The translations under genes and the position numbers were made by a program. 64,000 nucleotides of DNA from Paracyclopina nana (taxonomy: Eukaryota > Arthropoda > Copepoda > Cyclopoida > Cyclopettidae). Below, one piece after another: positions 1-11,185 of the stretch; the first letter of the stretch is position 1; each line of letters begins with the position of its first letter. The DNA lies in contig JAGUCH010000009.1 of assembly GCA_019096065.1 (NCBI GenBank), forward strand, positions 1,312,001 through 1,376,000, written 5' to 3'. The notes under the pieces are model-generated. The model was not told where the DNA came from. It worked only from the letters and a program-made list of their open reading frames with translations, and ran no database searches.

Positions 1-237
1 TACGTAGGTTGAAAAGGAGCATAAAAATGCAAAGCTAGGAAATGCTCTTCCCTAATTAATTTGATTTCAGTTTCGTGGGCTGAAAGCTCAATTTGAAGAT
101 CACTCTCGAATCACATTACTGACTCATTTGATTTGATAGCATTTTAGTGCCGTAAAATTACTGTCTTCAAATGTCGTCAAAAGTTTTGTCCTTGAGGATT
201 CAATATGAATTATCAGTTTTTATATTTTTTTGTTCAG
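1..237 (+). other. Rbfox intron, 3' part
   Basis: Intronic sequence upstream of the RRM exon, ending in a cag acceptor at 235-237. I see no other feature here. Confidence 0.7.
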
Positions 238-2498
238 AAATTCGGAACGTTATTGGACGTGGAAATCATCTTCAACGAGAGAGGATCCAAAGGATTCGGT
301 TTTGTCACATTTGCCAAAGGTTCTGACGCAGACAGCGCCAGAGACGAGCTTCATGGAACCATTGTCGAGGGCCGGAAAATCGAGGTAAAGAATTAACCAG
401 TTCATGCAAACACGATCAGATTTCACGATTCCTTTATCTAGGTGAACAACGCGACAGCAAGAGTACAAACGAAAAAGCCTGGTGGTGAGTACACTTTTTG
501 AATTTTCGCGCCATTTTCTTGGATGACATGTGCAAAACTGGAGTTTTTCTCTACATCTATCTTTCTCTCTCTCTCTCTCTCTTGCTCTTGAAACTGTGAA
601 CTGAAAAAGCCAGCTTGTGTTTTGCTTACAGATTCTGTAACTTTACATACACTATATGCTAATATTGGTGGCCCTACTTTTTTGATCTCTCAAAAGGCAA
701 AAACTGCATTGAGAACTGGATTTCAGATTTTCTTTTGTAAACACCTTTTGGGTGATTCCTCATAAAAAATTGGCAGAAAAAGTGCATGAAGCCCATATTG
801 AGAGCTGTTTTTGACTCCATTCAACCCCACTACATTGACTATAAATACAGAATATGTTTTGATTGTTTTACTTTATAAGGATGGAAAAGGTAGTTATTAT
901 GAAGCACCGGCCTGTCCACCGAAAATAATAAGCATGCAATATTAAGCTTAATTCCCATGTGTCACTTCAGTAGAGATTAGGGGAGCTCAATTTTTTCGGG
1001 CCATGAACGAGACACCCTGTACTGTACATGTATGAGGAATTCATCCAAAAACCATGACTTTCTTATATCCCAACAATTTTTAGCTCTCGATTCTTCTTGA
1101 ATTTTATCTGCAGCATTATGAAGGGCTCCCTTTTATGAGCTTTTGCCAGATGATGACAATCAAGTTTTCTCTAAGGAGCTTATTATAGCTTGATGAAGAA
1201 GAAGATGATTGTATTCAGCTTTCCTCACTGATTATGCAATACCAGGGTGTCTCCTGATTAGAAACGTATATAATGCCCCCCGGAAAAAAATAACCCACAA
1301 TAATCTCACAGTTATATGCATAATGTATTGCAAGTATTACAGCTCTTGAATGATTGTATTCTCATTCTTTTCTCTTGCATGTTGTGACCTAATGTAGCTG
1401 GTGGTTTAACCTGTGGCACTACTGCAAATTCTGCATCAAATTCCTTACTGAATGCTGCGTCAGCTGTCGTCGGCACCACTCCTACTTCCAACTCCACTAG
1501 TTCAACCAGTTTTGCACGAGTAGCCAATCAGACGGCGGCAGCCATTGCCGCCGCAGCCGCCGCCGCAGCTGCCGCGGCAGCACAAAGAGCGAATTACCCA
1601 GCCTCAGTTATCTCAGCCCTCAACACGGCTCAGCAGAGAAACCTGGCGGCGGCAGCTGCAGCGCAACAGCTGACAGCAGCTGGGTGCTACATGCCAGCTG
1701 TCATGCAGCAGCAGCAGCAGCAGCATAACCAGTTCCAAACCTTTACCTTGGCAGCTGCCCAGCAACACCAGCAACAAGCCGCGGCGGCGGCGGCTGCCAA
1801 CCTGCAAAATTTGACTGCACTGTAAGTTAAATACGTTATTTATGTGTGTATGCCTTAACAGTGCATGCAGTACTGTGATTATCTGTTATATTGAGCCTCT
1901 GTGCAAGTGCTTTCAAGTTTCGATTAACCGGTTCGGTTGCTTTGCAGCGGCTTCTTCAATCCCTACTCACAGGCTATCATGGGAAATCCGATGGCTTCCC
2001 TGCAGCACCCTCAGGCTGCGGCTCCTTTTAGCATGAACCACCCGTTTCTGGGGCAAATACAGGTAAATTACCCAGCTCTACAGACTCGATTAGGCTCTTT
2101 TTACGGAAAACTCAAAGCTGACTGGGAATTTATGCTGCATATAATGACTTTTGCAGGGACTGAGACCTGGCTTAACCATTCCAGCTCTTTCACAGGCCCA
2201 GCTGCAGGGCGCAACCGCCAACACGCCCATGATAGCTACTACGTAAGCATAGCTAATAAATGTGTCACTAGGTGGCGCTGATTAAGGTTTTTTTTTTTAC
2301 TGCAGTGCTGCAAATGTCAACGCGGCTTCATCCATGGTAGATTCTTACCTCACCAGTCAAGGAATTGGACCAATCTCTGGAGTAAGTTGCTAGCCCAATT
2401 TTTATCACGTTGCAACAAGTTTAACCGGTTCTTGCCTTTTTTTCCCCTCTATGTAGGCAACTATATCAAAAAGCCAACAACGTTTTGCTCCCTACTGA
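238..2498 (+). CDS. Rbfox: Rbfox-family RNA-binding splicing regulator, 3' part (5' exons lie left of the window)
   Basis: Nuclear RNA-binding protein that controls alternative splicing by binding (U)GCAUG. Seven exons join in frame: 238-384, 442-484, 1398-1821, 1948-2062, 2157-2242, 2306-2381 and 2457-2498. The first two encode the second half of the RRM, with the near-invariant block [20 protein letters not shown] (RNP1 GFGFVTF) and EGRKIE followed by VNNATARV. The 1398-1821 exon is a low-complexity tail rich in Ala and Gln. The last exon ends in RFAPY before the stop, the usual C-terminus of the family, so the 3' end is complete. The RRM start (RNP2) and N-terminus are upstream of base 1. 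All introns are GT-AG. Splice sites were placed by reading frame and family similarity, not from transcripts. The 485-1397 intron could hide alternative exons. Confidence 0.93.
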
Positions 2499-3144
2499 GA
2501 ATAAGAGCAATTGTACACGGTGCATTTAGCGTCTCTATATATAGTGAGCTTTTTCTGAGTCTCATGATCACGATCATCATCTTTATATAACTATCATCAT
2601 ATAGACTTCCCCCAACTTTATACATATAGAAATATTAGTTGTTAATTTGTGTTTTTTTTTCTTCCTCCCCCAAAAAAAGACCTCAATGCAAACAAAGAAT
2701 ACTCAAAACAATGAAGTGAAAGGGGAAAATGGGAAATTGCTCAAAATGTTCCATTTTAATGATCATCCTCCTATTCCGCCTCTTTTTGAAGATTGTGCAA
2801 AAGCATCAATATTTCTGTCTAAATTGTCTTTGCATCTAATAACAACAACTTATATATAATTATATCTAGTTTTTTTGCGATGTATCTGGTCATCAAACAT
2901 TGAAATATACACTCAACAAGTACAAATCCATACTTATCTTGTCAATTGAAGTCTCAATCAACAAGCCAAAATAATTCAGGTTGACTGAGTCTCTTAATTT
3001 TTTTCTTTGAAAAATTAGGGAATTAGGGCTTCCGACTAAGAGTAAAAGATCCCGACATTTTGGCTGGCATTTCAAAAAGCATAACTGTGCTTGGCTTGCA
3101 GTAACTATAAAGCACTGTTAGTGCAATGGAAACAGCTGTGGAAA
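2499..3144 (+). other. Rbfox 3' UTR and intergenic or upstream-intron sequence
   Basis: AT-rich sequence after the Rbfox stop with no convincing coding exon. A good acceptor (ttgcag, ending 3101) comes shortly before the next gene's first Met, so part of this stretch may be an intron of that gene. Confidence 0.5.
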
Positions 3145-4810
3145 ATGGAAGCTGCATTGTTTAACTCGGTGTCTCCTCTGATTAATGCCTCATTTTTTGG
3201 CTATAACTCAGCTTCTGAGCTAATTGAGCATGAATTAAATCCAGAAGCCACCACTTTTGACACACCCTTAACGGTGGCCAAAAGCAGGTTTAAAAGGAAC
3301 AGCAATAATGACGTGATGTATGTGAATGTTGGTGGCTCCCAAGCAGATAATAATGCCTGTCCTTCAATCGCTGATTCGGCTGCAGTCAGCCTAGCTCAAA
3401 TGGCCTTTTTGTCCATGACAGTGTCCATTTTTACGGTGGTTGCCACCGTGGCCAACAACATTAACAACAACAACAACAATCACAACGAGAACAACTTGAA
3501 TTTCGTGCAGCAGAAACAGAACAGCTTGAGCATGAACCAAAACATTGTGAATCAAATTAACATTGATTTGCCACCTCCTGTGCCAGGCAAAAGGTACGTG
3601 AAAAAAAAGGCAAATAAAAGTGCTGCACTGCATTAAGCGTGGGCTGGTGGTTGGTGGGGGCGAGCATTTTTTCGTGTCCTGTTGCCAAATGTAATTTTTT
3701 CCCTACTCAAATTTATTCTATGGTCAGTTGTGTGCATTTGGAAAAAAATCCAAATGAGGGGGATTCAGCTTGCTTTGTTTGGATTTTTTTCAGTTTTTTA
3801 AACATGCTCAGAGTATATAAATACAAAGGGATTTAGCCTTTGCTTGCATAAAAAAGCCTCTCTCTTCACTTGAAGGCGTTTGGGCGTTTGGCTGCTATTT
3901 ATTGTGCCCCATTCCAAAAGTCGTAAACGTGTGAAAGCATGTTGTAGTAATCTCTAGGGAACATTTTCGGGAATAACTGCAGAATTTCCGTGTCAAGTGT
4001 ACAGACATATATATTTATTTAGCCTACCCATTCGATATTTATGCTAATACATTGATGGCCACTTCCCGGTCGAGAATACAAAAATACCGTGAAATTGGCA
4101 AAAAAATCATGTGTACGTGAAGACCACATAAAAATACTCCAAGATTCTTTACTCAAAGGAGAAATTGCAATTATCGACGCATTTCGAAGCGTGCAAAAAG
4201 CTTTAGTTATATACAATATCACGCTTGTACGTGGGTAGTTAAAGTCTAATTTCTCGATTTTCAAATATACCTTTCCGCGTATTTATTGCCTGTCATTGCG
4301 TAACTTCAGATATTGCAAATTCGAAATTCTTCAATTCAACCACACTTGCATGAAAATTATTTTTCCCATAGAGCCATTTCGGATGTCATCATGGAGAACG
4401 AGATCAAATCCATGCTGGAGCAAAAAATTCACAAATATAAGGCATGCCAGAATAAGACCTTGGACTTTACTCCAGAGGCTGCTAAGGCCATAATGAACAT
4501 CTTGAGGGGATTAACCAGCCAGAAATGGACGGGTGACAGCCCAAATCAGCGTGAATGCATTGGACGTGAGTTGTGCCTCAAATCCCTTGGGCAACAGGAG
4601 CCATCTCCTTATTCGTCTTCGCCTGTCCAGAAAGTCGTTTACCTCATAGAAAGCTTTGCCTTGCTCTACATGCAACTAGATGACCATTCCGGATCTTTCG
4701 GGGCTTTCATACAAGCAATGACAAGACCTGTCACTCCAGATGAATGCTTTCACATGTTCCCCAAATGTGGTGTGGATGAAGATTACGAATACAAGCCTAT
4801 CATGAAATAA
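3145..4810 (+). CDS. Asn-rich secreted or membrane protein of unknown function (arthropod type)
   Basis: Two exons, 3145-3593 and 4372-4810, join in phase through a GT-AG intron to 295 residues. The N-terminal part has a dibasic RFKR cleavage-like site. It is followed by a hydrophobic segment (LAQMAFLSMTVSIFTVVATV) that runs straight into a poly-Asn tract. The C-terminal exon is a helical-looking domain with spaced cysteines (KACQNK, ECIGRELC, DECFHMFPKCG). I recall similar proteins, hydrophobic segment then NNNN tract then Cys-containing tail, as uncharacterised arthropod proteins, but I cannot name a family. The reading frame is open upstream to an acceptor at 3101, so 3102 may instead be an internal exon start and the protein longer. 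A polyadenylation signal AATAAA lies at 4894-4899. Confidence 0.68.
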
Positions 4811-4893
4811 GTCGCATTGCTGATTATGTGCAATAATGCCTCGATGAATCGTTTGAAAGAACAGCACTTTTTTGCTTTTTGATTCTCAACTAA

Positions 4894-4899
4894 AATAAA
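4894..4899 (+). terminator. AATAAA polyadenylation signal of the Asn-rich protein gene
   Basis: Canonical hexamer 84 nt after the stop at 4808-4810. It is followed by about 380 bp with no visible gene, up to the convergent Rab35. Confidence 0.55.
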
Positions 4900-5227
4900 T
4901 CAAATCAAGGTATATACCTATATATGGAGATGTATCAAATTAGGTTTCATTTAGCCAATTGCAATCACTTAACCTGAATAGTAATGGCCCTGAATATCAC
5001 TTATCTCCTTTTGGTGGTGGTTTACGACTCGAATATTCCTTGTAGGAGCAAATCAAGAAATTTAGAGAAGGCTAATTACTGGAATTACTGGAAGACTTCT
5101 ACAAATGTCCCTTAAATCATTCATGCAACTCTAAGAGACCACATCATGCCACAAAGAGCCTCGAAAGTAATGCGTTCAAATCAATCAACAATGATAATTG
5201 AACTGGGAATAATAGCCATCGATGTAG

Positions 5228-5233
5228 TTTATT
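5228..5233 (-). terminator. AATAAA polyadenylation signal of Rab35
   Basis: TTTATT on the + strand reads AATAAA on the - strand, 47 nt beyond the Rab35 stop codon. Confidence 0.55.
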
Positions 5234-5279
5234 GTCTCTGTAAAATGCACACAGTTGTTTAGTAGGTAATATCCAATAA

Positions 5280-6016
5280 TCATTTGCAACACGAGTTCTT
5301 TTTCTGTCCTTTTGTGCCCGCGTTGGGCCGCCCACTGGCGCCTATGCGGATGTTATTCGTGCTGTTTCTCTCGTTGCTTTCACTTCTTGCCTTTTTTGAG
5401 CTCAACACCAGGTCAGTGATGGCCCTGAACATCTCCTCCACGTTGATGTTTTCTTTGGCCGAGGTCTCGAACAGTTGAATGTTCATTTGGGCTGCGAATC
5501 GGGTGGCATCCTCGCGAATCACGACTCTTCGATCCGGATCATCACACTTGTTACCCACAAGCACTCGGCTGACATCCTCGCAGTTTTGGTTGATTTCATG
5601 CAGCCACCTGGAAGAGAAGGACCTTTTTATGAACTCACAGTAATTGAGAGACGTTTTGCAAATTTCCCATTGGGATAGAAAACCTCAGGTCAAAAATTAG
5701 TTGCTCACCGTTTGACGTTTGCGAATGAGTCTCCCGATGTGACATCGTAGACCACAATGACCCCGTGCGTTCCCCTGTAATATGTGGATGTGATTGTGCG
5801 GAATCGCTCTTGTCCGGCCGTGTCCCAAATTTGCAATTTCACGCGCTCGCCATTGATGTCAATGGTGCGGATCTTGAAGTCAACGCCTATAGTGGTGATG
5901 TAGTTGCCGGAAAACGTGTTATCGGCGAACCTCACAAGCAACGAGCTTTTACCCACGCCCGAATCACCGATGATCAGCAGCTTGAACAGGTGGTCGTAGT
6001 CACGGTTGGAGCCCAT
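5280..6016 (-). CDS. Rab35: Rab35 small GTPase
   Basis: Small GTPase of endosomal recycling, acting at the plasma membrane and early endosomes. Two exons: 5709-6016 (start) and 5607-5280, split inside an Arg codon by a GT-AG intron of 99 nt. Visible motifs are the P-loop GDSGVGKSS, switch I with TTIGVDF, switch [14 protein letters not shown] (the NKxD guanine-specificity box), and ETSAKE. The [20 protein letters not shown] start and [14 protein letters not shown] block are characteristic of Rab35 rather than Rab1. The C-terminus ends in a Cys-Cys pair plus Lys, suited to geranylgeranylation. An acceptor just upstream of the ATG (around 6056) indicates a non-coding 5' UTR exon. It is transcribed divergently from VPS72. 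Confidence 0.95.
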
Positions 6017-6055
6017 CTTTGTCGATTTTCACACCTTCCCGTTTTATTGGATCAT

Positions 6056-6734
6056 CTGCAAAAACAACAACAAACGACTTGAAATCATCACTCCTGCCAG
6101 AGATTAGATAACGGACATCGCGACAACTCTTGAATCCACGCGCTCGGAATAAGTGGTGTAAACAAAGCAGCGAAATTCCGTCAAATGACGGGAGGTCACA
6201 GCTAACCTGGGCGGACTCGAGTAGCTTTAGCGGAAAAAGCAATTATTGGCAAAAATGACTCACTTTGTCACAAAGCCGCGTCGATGTGTTCCCAGATGCA
6301 AATTTCAAGTCCTCAGGTACCGGTGAGGCTGCGAAAAAATCGAGGCCGCCCAATTCGACCTCAAGCAGCTTGCGCTCACAATTAAGACGTAAACAGATCT
6401 GACAAGAGAAGAAGCTGTTAAATGTCGCCGATGATGATTGCTAACATCTTTCTTCAATTCACTCGAGTTATTCAACTTTGCCTCTATCTTTGAAAAGGCT
6501 TTATGGCCATACGATTACTTTAAAAGCCAAAATGGGCTGTTTTTCATTGAATGGAGGCTAGCTCTGGAAACGCTGCCACTTTAAAGCTTGGTGGGCGTAG
6601 TGAGAGGTTGCTGACGGAAACTAACAATAAGTTGCGCGCTTCAAGAATACAAATGTTGCGAAATCGCAACGTAAAGCCGTGAACAGTAAGCAAGGCAGAA
6701 AAATTTGACGCGGCGACTTTTCACAGTGTGCAGA
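6056..6734. promoter_or_regulatory. Putative bidirectional promoter region of Rab35 and VPS72
   Basis: The only space between two divergent housekeeping-type genes. It must hold the Rab35 5' UTR exon or exons and both start sites. I see no repeats in it and cannot place the start sites. Confidence 0.45.
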
Positions 6735-8804
6735 ATGGCCTCAGAACGTGCTCGAAGGGCCAATGCCGGGGCCAAAATGGCCTCGTTGCTCAACACCATG
6801 GATGCCGACGACTTTTACAAGGAAACGTATGGCGGCTTCGAGGAGGAAGAGAACGACGGCGAGTTCGCGTACAACAGCCCGAATGAGGATGAAGTTGACG
6901 AGGTCGACTCCGACTTCTCCATCGATGAGAACGACGAGCCCAAGTCCGACCTCGAGGACGAAGGCAACGAGGCCAAAAGAGCCAAACGTCAACTGGGTGT
7001 CCAGACCAAGGCCTACAAGGAGCCTAAGCGGAACAAGGACGGCTCAATCGTGAAAAAGGCCGCTAAAGCTACGCCAGTCCAACCTGTCAAGGCCAAGCCT
7101 CGGCCTCAGGTTCGAGCTGTCCTTCTCACCGAGTTTGGGAGGAAGTACACAAGAGCCTCGACTGTGAGCAAAACGGCTGAAACGGCCAAAAGGCAGAAAG
7201 AACGCGTGGCCCAGGCCAAGAAATTGCTCAAGAAGAAGGCCAAGCAGAGCAAAAAAGTCGAACGTGAAATGACCCAGGAGGAGAAGCTGGAAGAGGCCAA
7301 GCTAACCGAGCAGCTGAACATTGAATCCTTGAAGAAGTACGAGCAAATGGAGCTGGAGAACAAGCGAAAGGCCATCAGGCTGACTAAGAAGGCCGTCCAA
7401 GGTCCATTCATACGGTACAGGTCAGTGGCAATGCCTCAAATTCAAGTCGTGGAAGACAAGATCAACGTTGAGGAAATTACGTCGGACAGTGAAAAGCAGA
7501 CGTCAACTGACCCCCAGCAGCCGTTGCACGAAAGGACATTTTTGACCTTCTCCGATTTCCCGACTTTTCGCAAGGCTTTCCCGGCCTCGAAGCGAAGGCT
7601 GATACAGGGCAAAATTTGCCCCATAACGAGGCTACCCGCTAAGTATTACGACCCTGTGACCCAGCACCCCTATGCCAACCTTCAGGCATTCCGGATCCTC
7701 AGAGAAACCTACTACAACCAACTGGAGTTGAAAGGAGACCGAAGTGATCCAGAAGTGGCCGCTTGGATTGAGTGGAGGCTGAAAAACAAGCCCAACAAGC
7801 CACCTGTCATCAGCCAGGCTGTGTCCAAGCCGCCGCAAGCATTTGCCAATTTGTTGGCTTTGAATAACCCCGGAGTGTTCCAGAGAGCCACCCAATCGGC
7901 CCCAACGACTCCCAACAAATTGACAGGAATCATTCGAGCCACTACAACAACCATGCCGATCATGGCACAACAGAGGATTATTCAGCAGCAGCAACAACAG
8001 CAGCAGCAACAGCAAAAAGTTCTCATTCAAGCTGGCCAACAGCAGCAGCTCCAGCATCAGCAGCAAAGCATAGTTTTGCCAGTGAGGACCACTCCTCTGA
8101 CAACCCATGCTGTCACCTCCGTGTCATTCCCCGTGACATCTCAAATGCACACAACGACAGCCTCCCTGCCCACCCATCCCATCACTGGCACCATACAAAC
8201 GGTCAAGATTGGTGGAGGTCAAGCTCAGGTCAATATCACCGGTGTGTCGAGGACAATTGGAACGACAACTTTAACTGCGCAACAACTGAGCCAACTCCAG
8301 TTGGCCACATCTAAAGGTGGAGTTCTTCAATCTGCCCTGCAGAACGCGTTGCGAGGTGGCACAATGACGAGGATCACGAGGCCGCAAATGATCACGGCCT
8401 CGCCAGGTGGAGGCCAAACTGCTGTGCTGAGGCCGCAACAGCTGCAGCCTGGCCAACAGCGCATTGCCCTTCATAGGCCAGGCGGGGTCATCCAGGGCCA
8501 ACAACGGCAGACGATTGCCCTTCAGCCAGGCACAATTCGCACGGCCGGAGGCCAAATTGTGGTAGGCAGTCCTCAGGGAGGCCAGAATATGCGCCAGCAA
8601 ATTGTGGTCGCTAGCGCTGGACAGCAGTTGCAGGGTGGAGGACAAACGAGGCAAATTATCATGACTCAAGGTGGAACGCAAGCCGTGAGGTCTGGACAGA
8701 TTTTGCAGGTGACCGGAGCTGGAGGTCAAGTCCAGCAGATAGTTGTATCTCAGAGTGGCCAAATCATATTGAGCCCGCAGCCTCAGCAGCTGCAAAAGCA
8801 GTGA
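6735..8804 (+). CDS. VPS72: VPS72/YL1, subunit of SRCAP/Tip60-type chromatin remodellers
   Basis: Nuclear histone-chaperone subunit that handles H2A.Z/H2A.V-H2B for the SWR1-class and Tip60 complexes. It is a single uninterrupted exon of 689 codons starting at ATG 6735. The N-terminus is an acidic YL1 region with the dimer-binding signature (ASLLNTMDADDFYKETYGGF, then Asp/Glu-rich). A Lys-rich coiled-coil-like segment follows, then the YL1_C domain (RRLIQGKICPITRLPAKYYD, NLQAFRILRE). From about residue 380 a long low-complexity tail rich in Gln, Gly and Thr runs to the end. I remember vertebrate YL1 as about 360 residues, so this tail roughly doubles the protein. AATAAA lies at 8841-8846. Confidence 0.93.
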   Translation: MASERARRANAGAKMASLLNTMDADDFYKETYGGFEEEENDGEFAYNSPNEDEVDEVDSDFSIDENDEPKSDLEDEGNEAKRAKRQLGVQTKAYKEPKRNKDGSIVKKAAKATPVQPVKAKPRPQVRAVLLTEFGRKYTRASTVSKTAETAKRQKERVAQAKKLLKKKAKQSKKVEREMTQEEKLEEAKLTEQLNIESLKKYEQMELENKRKAIRLTKKAVQGPFIRYRSVAMPQIQVVEDKINVEEITSDSEKQTSTDPQQPLHERTFLTFSDFPTFRKAFPASKRRLIQGKICPITRLPAKYYDPVTQHPYANLQAFRILRETYYNQLELKGDRSDPEVAAWIEWRLKNKPNKPPVISQAVSKPPQAFANLLALNNPGVFQRATQSAPTTPNKLTGIIRATTTTMPIMAQQRIIQQQQQQQQQQQKVLIQAGQQQQLQHQQQSIVLPVRTTPLTTHAVTSVSFPVTSQMHTTTASLPTHPITGTIQTVKIGGGQAQVNITGVSRTIGTTTLTAQQLSQLQLATSKGGVLQSALQNALRGGTMTRITRPQMITASPGGGQTAVLRPQQLQPGQQRIALHRPGGVIQGQQRQTIALQPGTIRTAGGQIVVGSPQGGQNMRQQIVVASAGQQLQGGGQTRQIIMTQGGTQAVRSGQILQVTGAGGQVQQIVVSQSGQIILSPQPQQLQKQ

Positions 8805-8840
8805 AAAAATACCACGCTCACCTCGTTATGGATGGAATCA

Positions 8841-8846
8841 AATAAA
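8841..8846 (+). terminator. AATAAA polyadenylation signal of VPS72
   Basis: Canonical hexamer 37 nt after the VPS72 stop. Confidence 0.6.
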
Positions 8847-9775
8847 TGTCGATCGCATCTCTTACCGCACTAGTGAACTACCAGGATCATAATTTTGCAA
8901 ATAGCATCCAAAGGAAATTTTTGGTAAATCTTTGGAATCTATGCTGCTAGCTAATTGTTCCCAGATCTCTTTCGTGTTTCGAGAGAATGACCTCTTTCAG
9001 GGACATTCGGATCTCCTCAGTAAGATATTATGCCTGATGGCAATAACAAAAAAAAATTATTAATGCCCTTGCTCTAGGAGGAGCAATTCTCTTGAAACTA
9101 ACCGTAATTGATGACTGACAGAAAAACTCAAAAACGAGTCATTTTGACGTCTTTAGCTAAAGCTACCAATAAAACGCTCTGTGCAATTTAAAACACATTC
9201 GCGGTTTTAGGCAATGAACGACCTGGGCGCATGGTAGGCTTATTTTGGCGAGATAGCCGTTAGTATGGTAAATGTATCAGTTAGCTCAAAAGGCTTAGAT
9301 GAAATGAATGGCAATTAATGAACTTTTTTTCAGGTCATTTCCACGAAAACGAGTTTTCCCACCGCAGAGAAAACCTTGAAACGTACAAACCCTACACATA
9401 ACCTTGCCCCAGAGCATTTTAGCAGCAATAGTCAATTAATAGCTTTTTTCGGCCATTTTCACCAGACAAACTATTGTTAGCAAGGATCATTCAATCTTAG
9501 CTTAAAAAACTGCATTTATTTCATATGGAGTCAGGAACGTTGGACCAAGTTTTGAAGTACATTTTCTTCACATAAGTTAGCCAGCTCGTGTACTTTTGCC
9601 ATCAGCACAGAGGGATTTACTTTTAAAAAAACACTTGATAAAATAGTACATATGTCAAAATTATGTTACATCCCATCTTTTTCTGAGAAATGCAAGAATA
9701 TATTTTTTTCCACTAATGTGACCACTGTGTCTGGCCAAAGATCCACCTGTATTAGTTATTCATAATCAGTTTGCA
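8847..9775. other. Intergenic, no gene seen
   Basis: AT-rich sequence with short ORFs only. No exon with family similarity, RNA gene or clear terminal-inverted-repeat element was recognised. Confidence 0.5.
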
Positions 9776-10816
9776 ATGAATTGTCATATTGCCAAGGTAA
9801 AACTAGCATAATATGGCGCGATAATTTTATTATAATTATTATTTTGTTTTGCTTTAAGGCATTTGTCAGTCTCATTGTTCTTGGTATTTTCGGCTGTGCT
9901 ACAATTGAGGCACAACGAGGCCGACAAGTATGCCGAAGGTGCGACCAAACTGTGTCTGGTCGAAACATGCGGTACAGAAGAGCCTTGAGGATTATTCAAA
10001 GTGAAGACTATCTCACTCAAACTGACTTGGACATCATTAAAAAAAAGTCTTCATTCGAGGTCAATGCGAGGTCCAAAAGGCAACTTACATCATCAAACAC
10101 TACAACCAATAGCACAACCAGTATTTTCCAACTGTTTACTACTAGCACAATCATCTCTGGAGACTACTCACAACTTCCTGCAACAGCTTTGATTGTTGGC
10201 CTTATCGCTGCCTTGGGATGGGCCTTGCAAGGTCCAGAAATAACTATAGGTATCATAAGATATATACACTTGTATGTACTCCTGATGATGCTAAGGATGA
10301 TTCAAATTAGGAGCTGCTCCATCTGGCGAGCCCCAGCCTGGAACCCCTGGGGGCGGTCGATCCCCTCTGGGCAATGATGCAGTTGCAAGAGAAGCCAGAA
10401 GCCTTGTACCACTCAACTTGGCCCCAGTCGCAGTTTTCCCACCATTTGAAACTCCTCGTACTTACCCTGCAGTAGCTGTCATTTGGGAGGAACCTCCTTT
10501 GAGAAGAAGAAAATGCTCTCTGGATGCATTGTATAACCAATCGCTATATTTTTTTCAACGACTCTCAAGAAAGTCTGGAAATCACTTGGAAGATCGTGCC
10601 AGCTATTTGCAAGAAAAGCTGTATGGCTTTAGAGTAAGGGTGACACTAGTTAACGAGCCTTGCGAGGTTGGCATCACTTGCTCTCAAAGTGGAGATAAGA
10701 TGACACCAAATTATGGGTATGGGCCTCCTAGCTATGCTCAAGAAAGGCAAACTGGAGAAACGTACAGCAGTGACGGGCCACCAACTTGCAGAATTCAGCG
10801 CAGGAGTACTTGCTGA
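9776..10816 (+). CDS. Secreted Cys/Arg-rich protein, tandem paralogue A (unknown function)
   Basis: Three exons, 9776-9796, 9859-10249 and 10311-10816, give 305 residues through two tiny GT-AG introns of 62 and 61 nt. The first exon encodes only MNCHIAK. Together with the next residues it forms a signal peptide ending near TIEA, followed by QRGRQVCRRCDQTVSGRN. The body has a hydrophobic stretch (ATALIVGLIAALGWAL). The C-terminal domain has VAVFPPF, PRTYPAVAVIW, a KLYGFRVRVTLVNEPCEVG block, and ends in RRSTC. I do not recognise the family. It is clearly homologous to the next gene (same exon 1/2 split, same motifs). It differs by an extra intron and an insert of about 35 residues (CSLDALYNQ...) replacing a shorter, less basic stretch in the paralogue. 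AATAAA lies at 10907-10912. Confidence 0.82.
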
Positions 10817-10906
10817 GTTATTGTGATATTTTATGACTATTTCACTGCGATATTGCATGGAATATAAATTGCCATGTAAATTGCCATATTGTGTCATTTT
10901 TCATTA

Positions 10907-10912
10907 AATAAA
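10907..10912 (+). terminator. AATAAA polyadenylation signal of paralogue A
   Basis: Canonical hexamer 91 nt after the stop. The remaining 270 bp to the next gene show nothing else. Confidence 0.5.
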
Positions 10913-11185
10913 TTGATTAGGCAACTAAAGCGACAATTTAATCCTTTTTTATTACTGCCAAAAAATATTCGCGTTCCTCATCGGCTTGGACCACTGCAAC
11001 AAAAATAGACCGAATGCAGTCATAGATAGGATATGCCAATTTCTTCGAGAAATTCCCACAGTGACTCAAGCTTGGGGCAGGCCAAGGTTAACCACTTGCG
11101 CTATTTTTAAAAGCATTGTCTTATTTGCCCGCACGCGGCTAATTCAGCAATATTCTCCTTAATCAGTCAACATTTGAATTTCACC

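Noticed and set aside
8271..8795. 174-codon antisense ORF over VPS72
   Set aside because: Shadow of the low-complexity Gln/Gly tail on the other strand.
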